64,000 nucleotides of DNA, from positions 5,456,001 to 5,520,000 of the forward strand of contig OZ199840.1 of assembly GCA_964304625.1 (NCBI GenBank), in the 5' to 3' direction. Shown one piece after another: positions 25,270 through 37,432 of this stretch. The position numbers and the translations under genes are program-made. Source of the stretch: Kudoa neothunni. Lineage: Eukaryota > Cnidaria. The notes beneath the pieces are model-generated. The model worked only from the letters and a program-made list of their open reading frames with translations, had not been told where the DNA came from and ran no database searches. Within the stretch, counting starts at the first letter, position 1. Every line of letters begins with the position of its first letter.

Positions 25270-27150
25270 TGCGCTTTTCATCAATTTTCGACGGGATCGC
25301 TGCTGGTGGACGGGTCTTTTTCGTTGTAATGGCCTTTACAAATCGCTATACATTCAGCGCTCGATTTAAAATTATTCGAGTTCCCACCGTATCCTTTGTA
25401 ATAGAATGCTTGGCATGTGTTTGTTTCATGTTTATAGTAGTATCTTGTTACTTTGAAAGTCCCAGTAGCAGAATTCCCAGCTTTACCCATTTTGCATGTT
25501 TCCTCGATTTTTATTTCTTTCTTATAGCCCTCTATATGTATTTAAAATGATTTTATTTTAGTTATTAACAGCTATAGATTTAATTTTTGTAAAAATTAAT
25601 TTTTTTAACTAAGTTGAAATAAAGTCATTACCAGCACCGCAATAACTATGACACATTTCCATCGTGGGGAAACTATTTTTAGTTTTATCGAATACAAGTG
25701 CTCCTTCTGGAAGAGAACCAGTTTCCATACGTTTGCATACTTTGCCATTCTCATCGTAATAGTATCTTACTAATATCGGTTGATTAGTATCAAAAGCATT
25801 TTGTGAAGGATCTCCTTCACAAGCAAGAACTTTTTTTTTCCTGTCAGTCAATTCGTCAGTCACATCGTCAGTCGTAGTTTGAGTACTTTTATACGCTAAG
25901 AAAATTAAAATTCTTATATCAAATAATTATTATACGAAAACATTTGTTGACGCATTCAGAGAACGAACTAAATATTCCTCTTGTATTTGTATCGATTGAG
26001 ACAGCAGCAAAAGCACACTTTTTGTTATCGACATCAGCTATAATTGCAGTGCTTGGATCTTTATCTTTAACGTCTGGTTTTAGTGTGCAGTCTAAATAAT
26101 TTGGTGACAAATATTTTTCCTTATCTTTTAGTGTTTTTATATTGTTGTCATCAGCGTTTGTGAGACCTCCATTCTTTTTATCTGATATGTAAAATTTAGT
26201 TATTTAATATATGTGGAGTAATATAATTACTAAAACAATACAAATAACATTCATCTTCACTTTTATATCTGTTAAAACTTCCACCACATCCATTATATTT
26301 GAATGGTTTGCATGTTGCAGTTGTTTGATCAAAGTAATGCATATCATCTGTGTTTGAATTTTTAACACAGTGACCGGGATGCATAGGTTTTTTGCATCCT
26401 TGAAGTTTTTCCCTTTCAGTCAACTTACCTCAAACAAATCTTAATATTAAATTATAAATAAAATTGTACCGTGCATTTCGCAAAGTCCTTTTGATGCGAA
26501 ATTATTATAATTTCCTTTAATGCCTCTGTATTCTAGTGGTTTGCATTTGGCATCATTAATGTCAATGAACCAACGGTCGATGACATTATCCATGTTTTTA
26601 GCCTCCCCAATAGGCCAGTCTCCTTCATCTCTTTCATAGGAGGGTAATATTGAATCTATTGAGCATATTGAAGGAATGCCAAAATATGTTAATTACCGGC
26701 CCAACAATGAGACCAATATAGAATAAAGATTATTAGATTAAATAAAGAGCTCATTCTTTTTCAAGCAAAACAACCAAGCTACGAAAGTTGGAAAGTAGAA
26801 TTATAATCAGATGCACAATAGGACAACTATTCAATACATCCATAAGATTATGGAAAATTTAATTAGTATTATTATTCGTGTATATTATTCAATACTATTA
26901 TTATATTTCCGATTTAATTATATTTATTTAACCGATTAACAAACTAAATACATTATGTTTTATCCTTAATTAAATATTATGGTCTTTGAAGTCATTATTT
27001 TCTCGAATAAAATTTTTTATTAGGTATCTAGACAATGTAAATAATACAATCTTATTAAAATCCACATACATTAAGGTTTTCAGAATATCAAATGGATGTG
27101 TTTGGTTGTTGGTCCGTAAGATTGGACAAAAAGAGAAATTTTTCCTTTAA
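25270..27150. repeat. Kunitz-gene duplication, unit 1
   Basis: Aligned with 35560-37432. From about 25860 to 27100 the two units differ at only a few positions, introns and about 350 bases of 5' flank included, at a constant offset of 10282. Below 25860 they drop to perhaps 80-85 percent identity with small indels. The similarity ends about 400 bases upstream of the start codon. Confidence 0.8.
25281..26754 (-). CDS. five-domain Kunitz-type protein, copy 1
   Basis: Six exons, all joined in phase 1, give 400 residues: 26754-26697 (signal peptide MSSLFNLIIFILYWSHCWAG), 26655-26470, 26428-26231, 26181-25936, 25895-25632 and 25531-25281. Each of the last five exons is one Kunitz-like domain. Domain 2 (starting GCKKPMHPGHC) has all six cysteines and a valine after the second cysteine, at the P1 position, so it is unlikely to inhibit trypsin-like enzymes. 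Domains 3, 4 and 5 keep cysteines 1, 3, 5 and 6 but lack the 2-4 pair. Domain 1 keeps only the 3-5 pair. Secreted; protease inhibitor, channel blocker or structural role cannot be told apart. AATAAA on the coding strand at 25248-25243, 33 nt past the stop. Confidence 0.85.
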
Positions 27151-28307
27151 ACAATATTAAAATCATACTTTCTATATATTGATTAATAATTCTAACTTAT
27201 TCCGTCTACACTTATTATAACTTTATTTGTTTAAAAGTATACAATGTGACAGGGATCGTACGTAACAAGGGTCATACGTAGTCCATATTTTTAATACTAA
27301 AACAAATTTAAATTTCTTAGTCCTCATACATAATAAAAAATACCTTCACCTATCAAATAAATAAAAATAAAAAATTATATTAACTTTGAAAAAATAAAGA
27401 CTATGGTTATTCCAACGGGAGGAAAATACTCCTAAACTAGCATGTTTATAAAAATTTCAATTTCATTTACCTAATAAATGATTTATTCGCTAAATAATTT
27501 CTAATTTTTGGGGAAGATAGACTGTTGGAATTTTCAAGGTTGTTACTGGAAATTGAGCCATCCCATAACGTTATTTTGATTTTATAGATCACAGAAATAA
27601 TAGCATAAGCTTTCTGAAACAGTAAACTATTGTAATTGCTAAAATTTTTTGTATATCATGTGCTTTCTGTAATATGATTTACCAAATTCAGTAGTACGTG
27701 CTATTATTAAGACTTAGTAAACTAATGATAGTGGTTCCTCTGTTGGTTAACATCTCTCCGATTTTATACGTTCTATTACTGAAAATTATAACTTTATTTA
27801 ATACATTTTTTCAAATTTTTAGAAGAATAATTTGTACTTATTCATAACTCTTTCTATTTAAAGCAATTTGTCACTTAATTTATAAAATCGATAATAATTT
27901 TTTTTATTTAGATTGATTCATGTTGAACAAGGGTCTTGAAAGTTGATTATCAGCTAAACATATTGTAGTTATTAAGAAACAATAAAAACAATAAGTTGAA
28001 TGAAATATTATATTGATGTAATATAAATTACTCAACTTTGTACATGTTTAGCATCCAATCATTTCGGCGAGACAAATGGAATTCAGTTAAGCGACATATT
28101 CTCAAACTACAAGTTTGTAAGCATTATTAGGGTTAGTAAGTATTATTTGTAAATGAATATTTAGATTTATCGAATAAAAACCCGTTTCTATAAAATTAAA
28201 TAGCACTATTGAACTCTCATCAGATAAACCACTAGCTTGGTTTTAATACAAAAACAACCTATTTTTTGGAGAATAATTCCTAGTAAACAAGAAAACATTT
28301 CGAAATA
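27151..28307. other. gene-free stretch beyond Kunitz copy 1
   Basis: A/T-rich, no frames or element ends. Similarity to the second Kunitz unit stops at its left edge. Confidence 0.5.
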
Positions 28308-30326
28308 CAGTAGGTAATCGATTTTTCGTATTTTTTAATTTCTTGTTTCACGTTTACTCTGAAAGTTTCTGTAAAAGTGAAGATTCAATATTAGAATATC
28401 ATATTAAAATTTTTGAGGAATCTTGGGGGTTCTTCGTCGTTTTTAGATGTCAGAAAAAACAAAAACAACATAACAATTAAGTACGAATTTGAAATAATCT
28501 ATTTTTTTAACATTTGCTTAATAAGGGAGCCAAGGATGCTACTGTTCGACATTTTAAGCATCCTACAATTTCAACATTAGATGGCATTCATAATAAGAAA
28601 GAAGAAATATTAAAATCCCATGAGAGTGGGATAGCTTCACCAAGAAAAATTGAAATATAGCACCAACAAATAGCTTGATTTGGAGAAGTTTGAGTGGATT
28701 AATTTGATGTGCTCAAAAAATAGAGCTAACTTCTATTGATATGATTAATAAAATGAGAGAATTTCTCTCAAATTATTCGTGTGTGGATCCATTAATAATC
28801 GACAGTTTAAAAGGTTTAATCAATGTTCAACCTGAAATGGCAAAATTATCATGATGATTTTTGTATCGTTGACAGCGAAACAATTAAAAATGAATTCCGA
28901 TGTTATTGGATGTAATAAAGGAATGCTCACCTGACTGTGTTTTTAAAATTGACGAAACTGCGTTATACAATTAGCAACACGAGCTAAAATGTTTGTTTTA
29001 TTAGTTCTAGGAAAGAGCTATGCCACAACTAAGAAGAATGCCTATAACCGAAGAAAAAAAGAATAAAAATCCCCTTTTATACCTTCATATAAAGTAAGAA
29101 ACTCGATCCTTTGATTATTTGGCATTCTTCTAAATCGAGATGCTCCAAAAATGTAAAAAATCTTCTACTAAATATGAGTACCGCGAAAAAGCATAAATGA
29201 CTGATTATATGTTTATAAAATATATAACTGATTTAAATAAGTTTTTTTAATAAATTCCAATAAAATTGTTTTATATTTGATAATGCAATTTCTAATTTCC
29301 ACAACGATTAGAGTCATGTAGAAATGGTTTTTCTTCCTCAAAACACGATAAGCGTTTTGCGGCTTTTAGATCAAGGTATTATCCATTCGTTCAAAGTGGT
29401 ATATAAAAGTGAAATTATAAAAAAGTTTTTTGAATTCACAGAAGCTGGATCTCTCCCAACTTCCCCAGATTACCTGGAATCTAAATTTTTAATTAAAGAA
29501 GCGTGATAATCTGTTAGCAATAAGACCATATTAAATTGTTTTTAAGCTAGATTTTCATCTGCTAACGATGAAGATATAAATAATTAAATTACGCTCCATG
29601 AACTAGTAGAAATTGATGCGAAAATTGACGGGATGATTCTAGAGGAGTACGATAATTTTCTATGGATCATGAACATTCAATTAACTTACAGCTTAGCATA
29701 GAAAAGATAAAAGAACTATTATGATGACGATATATCCTTAGATTTACAAATCGATGATATTTCTTCGAAGTAAGTTATAGAATCAATTAAAAAACCTTAA
29801 AGTTTCGTAAAAAGTAATGCAATTGATGAGTACAACTTGTGTATAAATGTATGAAATTGGGAAGTGCGCTGTCAAACGTAATGTTCAACAAAATTTAGCC
29901 CAACTAAGATAACTAATTATTTCCATAAAAGCGATTCTTAAAGTCGTTTCTCAGTTATTTTTTGATGTATAATAGCACTTTTTCATTATTGATTATCAAA
30001 ATTGATGAGATAAGATAAAAAACAATTACTATCGTTTCTTGCAACTACAATAATTGAATTCGAAATCACTTAGCTCAAACATTACAACAGAATTAATTGC
30101 TATTAAATCACAACGATGAAATTATAAATAAAATTTATAGATAAAAAAAATTAAATTTACTCATATCACTGATAGCATTAAACGGGGGTTATTTCTAATT
30201 ATTTATATTAAATTAAACAGAAAATGTGAAAAAATATTAATGAAAAACCATTTAAATCAATCCTCGACCATCATGATTTTTAAGACGCACATGCTCCGAA
30301 AAGTACGAAAAATCGATTGCCTACTG
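28308..30326 (+). mobile_element. Tigger/pogo element, copy 1, broken
   Basis: Ends CAGTAGGTAATCGATTTTTC and, inverted, CAGTAGGCAATCGATTTTTC, flanked by TA on both sides as usual for pogo-class insertion; 2019 bp. Inside on the plus strand are recognisable transposase pieces: KIDETALY (the first catalytic D), a KSRCSKNVK block, and MVFLPQNTISVLRLLDQGII, which matches the Tigger core FLPPNTTS..QPLDQG. Many stops and frame changes separate them, so it cannot encode a working transposase. Confidence 0.75.
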
Positions 30327-31615
30327 TAGTTAACATTGGATTGAAATATCATTCATCCACTGGGTTGATGATAGATTCTTGAATTAATTATTCAATGTGA
30401 TCGTCAAAGTTTTTTATTTGCATAATTTAAAAAAATCTTATCAAATAATATTAAGAATACTGTGGGGAAAATAACAAGAAATAATCTTTTTTAAATCTCG
30501 GATGAATACAGAAATTAAATAAAATTCAATTCATGATGTAACCATGTGCATTAAAACAATAAAAATATATATTGTTTACACATACGTATATTCCAAAAAG
30601 TGCATTATTCAGCATTTTTTTTATTTTGGAATTACTACCCACAAAATAAAATTGTAAAAGGTCAAAATTTGTAGTTTCGTTTTTTTCCTAACATTCATAA
30701 AATTAATCAACATAAAAACAGTTTATGATATAATTTTTAAAAAAAAATTGCACTAATTTGTTAGGAAAAATACATATATTTTTTTTATGTTTGAAAAAAC
30801 ACCCCAAAAATATTTATAAACTAAAAAAAATGTTTATACTTAGAAAAATATTTTATAAACAATATTTACTTAAATATGACTACTAAAACAGGCATTTTTC
30901 TACATAATATACGAAAATTTTAAAATATGGCTTATGATAGTTCATTTAAGTGTTGAACTAATCAAAAAAATTACACTAGAACATTAAAAATAATTAAATA
31001 CGATTGTGAGAAAAATAAACAAAACTTCGAAGTAAGAACGAACGAACATAATGGAGATAACACGTGCTCCAAATCTCTTTTTGTTACAATCTATCAATTT
31101 AGAAGTGACCTTTGTGGTGCTACTTTAGAATCCATAATTTCTAGATTTAAAAAATAAATATGAAAAAAAGAAAAATTTGATCAGTGAAGATGTTCGTTAG
31201 ATGCCACAATCTTCATCATTACACTGTCAATTAGAGAATAAAATTCCCCAATCTTGTAAGATTTTCATGCTTTTGTGTAATATTTAACGATAGACAATTA
31301 GTTAGATTTAAATTAATATTTAATGATACGAAAAATTTATTACCTAAATCTCGTTAGCTGAATATTGTCACGCACAATTAAACAAACGATAAACAATTCC
31401 CATAATAAAATCCCAAATAGCTAATGAAGTTATCATTGTCAATAAAATAATAAATAGATTGTGAACTAACTTTTGATAATTTGTACACCTCCTTAAATCG
31501 TAAGTGAGGTAACCGATTCATGAAGAATAAAATATTTAATGTAAACATATTTTCAAATGAAGGATAAACACTAATTCTATCCCTTCCTGTTTTTAATCCT
31601 AAAGTTTCTTTCAGT
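30327..31615. other. gene-free stretch before the hAT transposase
   Basis: Likely includes the unrecognised left end and 5' untranslated part of the hAT element starting at 31616. No genes seen. Confidence 0.4.
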
Positions 31616-33210
31616 ATGGCAAGCCACCAAAAAGTTAGGAAATTGAAGGAAAAATACCCCAAATACGGTTTACTAAAAAACTCGTCAATGGTGTTGAAAA
31701 ACCACAATGCTTTGTTTGTAATGTCGTTTATCCAAATTCCATCTTGAAGCCATTGAAGTTGCTTCAACGTTTTGAGAACAAACATGGTGGTAAAACACAT
31801 ATAGGAAAGGATATCCAGACATTAAAAGTGAAAAGAGCGCGCTATGATTTAAGAGGAACATTTCCCTAAATAAATCCTTGCTTCTCGCTCCATTCAAAAT
31901 AGTTTTTGAAGTGGCAAAAGCAAAATAAACCCCACAATATTGCAGAGGCGTTGATAAAACCATGCATTTTGGGGGCAGAAAAGATTGTTTTGGATGAAGA
32001 AACAGCACATAAACTCGAAGGAATACCACTATCCAGCAATGTTATCCGCAATAAAATTGACAAGATAAGTGCTGATATTCACGATCAAATAATTTCGGAT
32101 ATTAAAGCATCTCTAATGCATATTTCACTCTAGCTGGATGAGTTAACGGATATCGATAATTGTAGTCAGCTCATCGCTTTCGTAAGATATGTGAAATCGA
32201 CTTTTATTGAGGAATACTTTTTATTTTACAAGGCGTTGAATACTACAACAACAACTACAGTGGATATTTCGAAATATTTAAAAATTTTTTGACGCTAACG
32301 GAATTTTAATCACAACTATTGGATCTATTTGTACCGATGGTGCACCCATCACGTTAGGAAATAAATCGGGGTTTGTTACTCATATAAAATGTCATGTTCC
32401 GAACGTGATAATCATCCATTCTATTTTGCATCGCCAAGCTCTGATGTCAAAAACTTTGCCGATTAGTCTAAAATCAACAATGGATTATTGTATCAAAATA
32501 ATAAATTTCATACGCGGAAGAGCTTTAAATCACAGACTTTTTAAAGCATTTTGCAATGAAATTAACGAAGAAGCTCCTGTTCTTATCTACCACACAGAAA
32601 TAAGGTGCTTGTCTCGAGGACGCGTTTGAAGTCAAAAAACCGACTTAAAACACGAAATCGAGAAATTTTTATTGGATCAAAAATCGGATCTTGCTAATGT
32701 TTTCAAGTTCCATAATTTCTCAATAATGATACCATATCTCACTGATACCTTTCAACACTTGAACGAATTAAATTATTCGTTTCAAGGGAAAAATATAAAT
32801 ATTATAATCGCGTCTGACAAGTTACGAGCTTTTCGCGAAAATCTAATTTTATGGATTGTCAGAATAATAAGTAAAAATGTGAATTCCGAAATTTTGCAAA
32901 TTGAAATAAAACGTCATTTGGAAAAATTGAAAGATTCTTTTAATGGCTATTTTTCTACTGGCAACTTAAATGAAATTGTTGTTTGAGTCAAGTTTACTTG
33001 AGCACTTCTGGTGTCACGCACTAAATAGTTATCCCAGTTTAGCGAAAAAAGCGCTGAAGATTTTAATTCCATTTGCCATTACGTGGTTATGTGAATGGGA
33101 GTTGTCCTCCCTTAATACATAAAAAACAAGTATAGAAACACGTTAAAACCAGAAAATGACTTACAAATAGCATTAACCAACAAAAGTCCTCGTTTCGATG
33201 TTTAATTGCC
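31616..33210 (+). pseudogene. hAT transposase (ZBED5/SCAND3-like), broken
   Basis: Plus-strand pieces in order: a lead MASHQKVRKLKEKYPKYG; a BED-finger region beginning PQCFVCNVVYPNS; KPCILGAEKIVLDE and LDELTDIDNCSQLIAFVRYV (first catalytic D region); QALMSKTLPISLKSTMDYCI; and the C-terminal hAT dimerisation segment YPSLAKKALKILIPFAITWL. About five frameshifts or stops interrupt it. The closest familiar proteins are ZBED5/SCAND3-type. I could not define the terminal repeats. Confidence 0.75.
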
Positions 33211-33395
33211 AATAAAAAACAAAAAAAAGTTCATAATGTATCTAAAATTTTTTAACTGTTAATTTTACAATTGTATTTTTTCGCATTAAATGGTTAAAAA
33301 TGTATATTCGTGCAATTGTCTACGAATGTATCGCGGTTAAAAGAAATATGTGGGCGTTAATCTTATATAATCCGAATTTCGACTAGCCTTAAATA

Positions 33396-35078
33396 TAGGG
33401 GTGTGGAAATTGCCGATACAATTGCAGGAGATGTCAAACCCAAAACGAATAGGGAAACCCTGCTCTAAAAAGGTTCTAATCGCCTATGCAGAAGAGCTCT
33501 TGATTTTATCACATTAACAGCAGACTCTACAGGGTCCAAAATATGCTTGAATTTCAGTGAAAATTTATATAAGCTTTCCTGGTGTATAATACAATGAAAT
33601 GAAAAAATTTTGTGTGAGAAGAAATCTTCATTGATTTTATCATTCATCAGTAGTGACACTGGTGGGTTTGTCCAAGCTTAAACCAGAATTGTTCCAATTA
33701 TTTGTAACGCTATCAAAAAAATGTTGTCCAGTTGTGGTATTCTTCAAGGATTTAAGTGATAGGAGCTCCTCGGTAATTTCGAAATTATGGTCAATTCCTT
33801 TTACAAAAATGAGTAATTGGGCGATATCGGTAGCATCCGCACTTTCGTCCAAAGCAATAGAATAATACTCAAAGTTAGTAATTTTTTCAAACAAAATTTC
33901 TTGTGAATTTCGAAAAATGTTTTCAAATCGTCGAACAATTGTTCTTTGTGACAGACGAATAGCTTCAATTTTCGAGATGACTTCAGGGCATACATCATTA
34001 ACAGCATCCATAAAACATTCATTAATAAACTTCCCATCCGTGAATGTTTTGTTATGTTTTAAAAATTTGCGGGAAAGTATAAAGCTAGTCATCCTTTCAT
34101 CTCATTTTATGGATGTTGCTTTTCCAAATGAATTTTTATGGCGGCGTTTTAAATTTTGTTCCGTATCAGATGTCTACTTTTTTAGTTCCTCCTGTGACTA
34201 ATGTCATCCAAAATTGGAATGTTTGGTTTTATAGTGGCGTTTCATGTTGTATTCTTTGTACACAGCGATTGTGTTACGGCAAATCAAACATACAGTCTTA
34301 TTATTGATATTGTTAAAAAAAATAATTTTCAGTTCACTCGTGATTGAACCTAGTCATTTCAACAAATTTTTTATACTAAAGAAAGTTTTGGCAAAAATAT
34401 AAATGGGGTAACCGTTGTTTATAATATCGTCTTTCGGTATATTTTTCAACTTTTTTTGATAGCAGTATGTTTTGTAGATTTACATCATTTAATTATGGTA
34501 AAAAAATTTATCCCTGTGTATACAAAAGCTAAATTAATTTTAATATAAAAACGCTCATCCATCAGTAGATCCATGAATACCGGTTAAACGAAGTCTACAT
34601 TACGATGTTAAAAGTTCGAAGAGAATTATTTATGGTGAGCTTATTAATATCGCAATTACTTAGTTCTTGAGGACAAATATGGAGATATTTCCTAATTTTT
34701 ATGATTGATGTTATCTATTAGATATTTGAGATCATTTTTAATACGCATAGTCCTCTTTTTCGATGACCCCTTTATAGCTCGAACGTAAAAGTTAATATTT
34801 AGAAATTAAATTATGATATAAAGTTATTTCTTATTTTTTTAATTATACTTGTTGTTAGAATGATTATTGGTAACAATATTAAAATTTTAATACTTAATTC
34901 ACTTGGGCATGACGTTTGTGATGAATTATTTTAAACTGCTAAATACAATGCACATCAAAGTTCTTTAAACTAAAATAAGCATTTTAATTATGAAAATTAG
35001 GTATTTAAATTTATTAGAAACAAAAAGTTTTTGCGACCGGTGTTGGAGTCTCTCGCGGGCTGTGGTTTGCCCACCCTG
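33396..35078 (-). mobile_element. hAT element (GTF2IRD2-like transposase), internally deleted
   Basis: Ends CAGGGTGGGCAAACCACAG (minus strand, at 35078) and TAGGGGTGTGGAAATTGCC (at 33396), typical of hAT. The transposase reads leftward: a BED zinc finger (VCLICRNTIAVYKEYNMKRH) near 34250, then from 34092 FINECFMDAVNDVCPE, LSQRTIVRRFENIF and YYSIALDESADATDIAQLL, then after a frameshift near 33650 HQESLYKFSLKFKHILD. The C-terminal dimerisation region is missing, so it is non-functional. I saw no clear 8-bp target duplication. Confidence 0.7.
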
Positions 35079-35559
35079 GTATAGCGCATTACACTAAGTT
35101 AATTATAATTTATAAATTAACATAATATTTATACATATAATTAAATATTATTTCTGTGTTTACAAAAAATTCTGATTTTCCCAATTTTGTACAGCAAAAC
35201 TTTTGCCAGATGTCCGATTCGGGTGGGCAACGCTGATATCAATGCTCTCAATTTTTCTTACTTGAAAATTATTTAATCAATGTAAAAATTGATGAAAAAT
35301 TACAAACCCTATTTTATTACATTAAAGTATGGATAAAATAAAGGTAACTTAAAATAAAAAAATTCGAAAATGTCAATACGTTTGCGCGCGTAGGTTTCAT
35401 ATGTAATACGGCGATTCTGAATAATGAGGTTCCGTTCCTCGAGTCATTACGTATGAGATTTGTTGGACTGTACATATTTCTTAAACTTAAGATCGCGTCG
35501 GAAGAATAAACTCAATAAAAAATAATCACGAATAATTTCATTTTAACAGAAGTAGATTT

Positions 35560-37432
35560 AGTTTTTATTTCTCATCAACTTTCTGGGGTAGAATTAACTG
35601 CAATATCGACACCTTTGTTGTAATGATCTTTACAAATTGCTATACATTCAGCGCTCGTTTTAAAGTTGTTCGAGTTCCCATCGTATCCCTTGTAATAGAA
35701 TGCCTGACATGTGTTGACTTCATGTTTGTAATAATATCTTGTTGCTTTAAAAGTCCCAACGTCAGAATTTCCGGCTTTAGGCATTTTACATGATTCCTCG
35801 ATTTTTATTTCTTTCTTGTAGCCCTCTATATGTATTTAAAATGATTTTATTTTAGTTATTAACAGATATAAACTTAATTTTTGTAAAAATTAATTATTTT
35901 AACGAAGTTGAAATAAATTCATTACCAGCACCACAATAACTGTGGCACATTTCCATCGTAGGAAAACTATTTTTGTTCTTATCAAATTCAGATGCCCCTT
36001 TTGGAAGAGGGCCAGTCTCCATACGTTTGCATACTTCTTCTTTGTCATCGTAATAATATCTTTCTATATCCGTTCCGTCATCGTTATGAGGATCTTGTGA
36101 GGGAGTTCCTTCACAGGCACGAACTTTTTTTTTATCTTCAGTCACATCGTCAGTCGTAGTTTGAGTACTTTTATACGCTAAGAAAATTAAAATTCTTATA
36201 TCAAATAATTATTATACGAAAACATTTGTTGACGCATTCAGAGAACGAACTAAATATTCCTCTTGTATTTGTGTCGATTGAGACAGCAGCAAAAGCACAC
36301 TTTTTGTTATCGACATCAGCTATTATTGCAGTGCTTGGATCTTTGTCTTTAACGTCTGGTTTTAGTGTGCAATCTAAATAATTTGGTGACAAATATTTTT
36401 TCTTGTCGCCTTGTTTTTGTATATTGTTGACATCAGCGTTTGTGAGACCTCCATTCTTTTTATCTGATATGTAAAATTTAGTTATTTAATATATGTGGAG
36501 TAATATAATTACTAAAACAATACAAATAACATTCATCTTCACTTTTATATCTGTTAAAACTTCCACCACATCCATTATATTTGAATGGTTTGCATGTTGC
36601 AGTTGTTTGATCAAAGTAATGCATATCATCTGTGTTTGAATTTTTAACACAGTGACCGGGATGCATAGGTTTTTTGCATCCTTGAAGTTTTTCCCTTTCA
36701 GTCAACTTACCTCAAACAAATCTTAATATTAAATTATAAATAAAATTGTACCGTGCATTTCGCAAAGTCCTTTTAATGCGAAATTATTATAATTTCCTTT
36801 AATGCCTCTGTATTCTAGTGGTTTGCATTTGGCATCATTAATGTCAATGAACCAACGGTCGATGACATTATCCATGTTTTTAGCCTCCCCAATAGGCCAG
36901 TCTCCTTCATCTCTTTCATAGGAGGGTAATATTGGATCTATTGAGCATATTCTAGGAATGCCAAAATATGTTAATTACCGGCCCAACAATGAGACCAATA
37001 TAGAATAAAGATTATTAGATTAAATAAAGAGCTCATTCTTTTTCAAGCAAAACAACCAAGCTACGAAAGTTGGAAAGTAGAATTATAATCAGATGCACAA
37101 TAGGACAACTATTCAATACATCCATAAGATTATGGAAAATTTAATTAGTATTATTATTCGTGTATATTATTCAATACTATTATTATATTTCCGATTTAAT
37201 TATATTTATTTAACCGATTAACAAACTAAATACATTATGTTTTATCCTTAATTAAATATTATGGTCTTTGAAGTCATTATTTTCTCGAATAAAATTTTTT
37301 ATTAGGTATCTAGACAATGTAAATAATACAATCTTATTAAAATCCACATACATTAAGGTTTTCAGAATGTCAGATGAGTGTGTTTGGTTGTTGGTCCGTA
37401 AGATTGGACAAAAAGAGGAATTCTTTCAATTA
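35560..37432. repeat. Kunitz-gene duplication, unit 2
   Basis: Partner of 25270-27150. Upstream of the gene, both units share a plus-strand open stretch (37368 onward, MSDECVWLLVRKIGQKEEFF), open in both despite substitutions. The spacer between units (27.15-35.56 kb) is filled largely by transposons and is not itself duplicated in this window. Confidence 0.8.
35575..37036 (-). CDS. five-domain Kunitz-type protein, copy 2
   Basis: Six exons with the same plan as copy 1, giving 396 residues: 37036-36979, 36937-36752, 36710-36513, 36463-36218, 36177-35926 and 35825-35575. Signal peptide and domain 2 are identical or nearly so to copy 1; domains 4 and 5 differ at many residues (for example ACEGTPSQDPHND against ACEGDPSQNAFDT). 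Every change keeps the reading frame and the remaining cysteines, which argues that both copies are functional. Domain 5 again lacks the 2-4 cysteine pair (GYDGNSNNF where GCGGN.N.F is usual). AATAAA on the coding strand at 35569-35564, 6 nt past the stop. Confidence 0.85.

Larger units (their letters stand above)
19181..25280. other. mostly gene-free, repeat scraps
   Basis: Apart from the piggyBac fragment (20950-21330), the pogo-like MITE (23976-24160) and a hAT end (24250-24282), I see no supportable genes. A 93-codon minus-strand frame at 24056-23775 begins inside the MITE and is probably chance. Confidence 0.4.

Noticed and set aside
25269-25550. 93-codon plus-strand frame over Kunitz exon 6
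   Set aside because: Antisense shadow of a well-supported Kunitz domain exon.
31378-31800. 140-codon minus-strand frame
   Set aside because: It overlaps the N-terminal part of the plus-strand hAT transposase, which is recognisable by its BED-finger region; the minus frame is a shadow.
33653-34307. Plus-strand frames over the second hAT element
   Set aside because: They are antisense to the recognised minus-strand transposase pieces.
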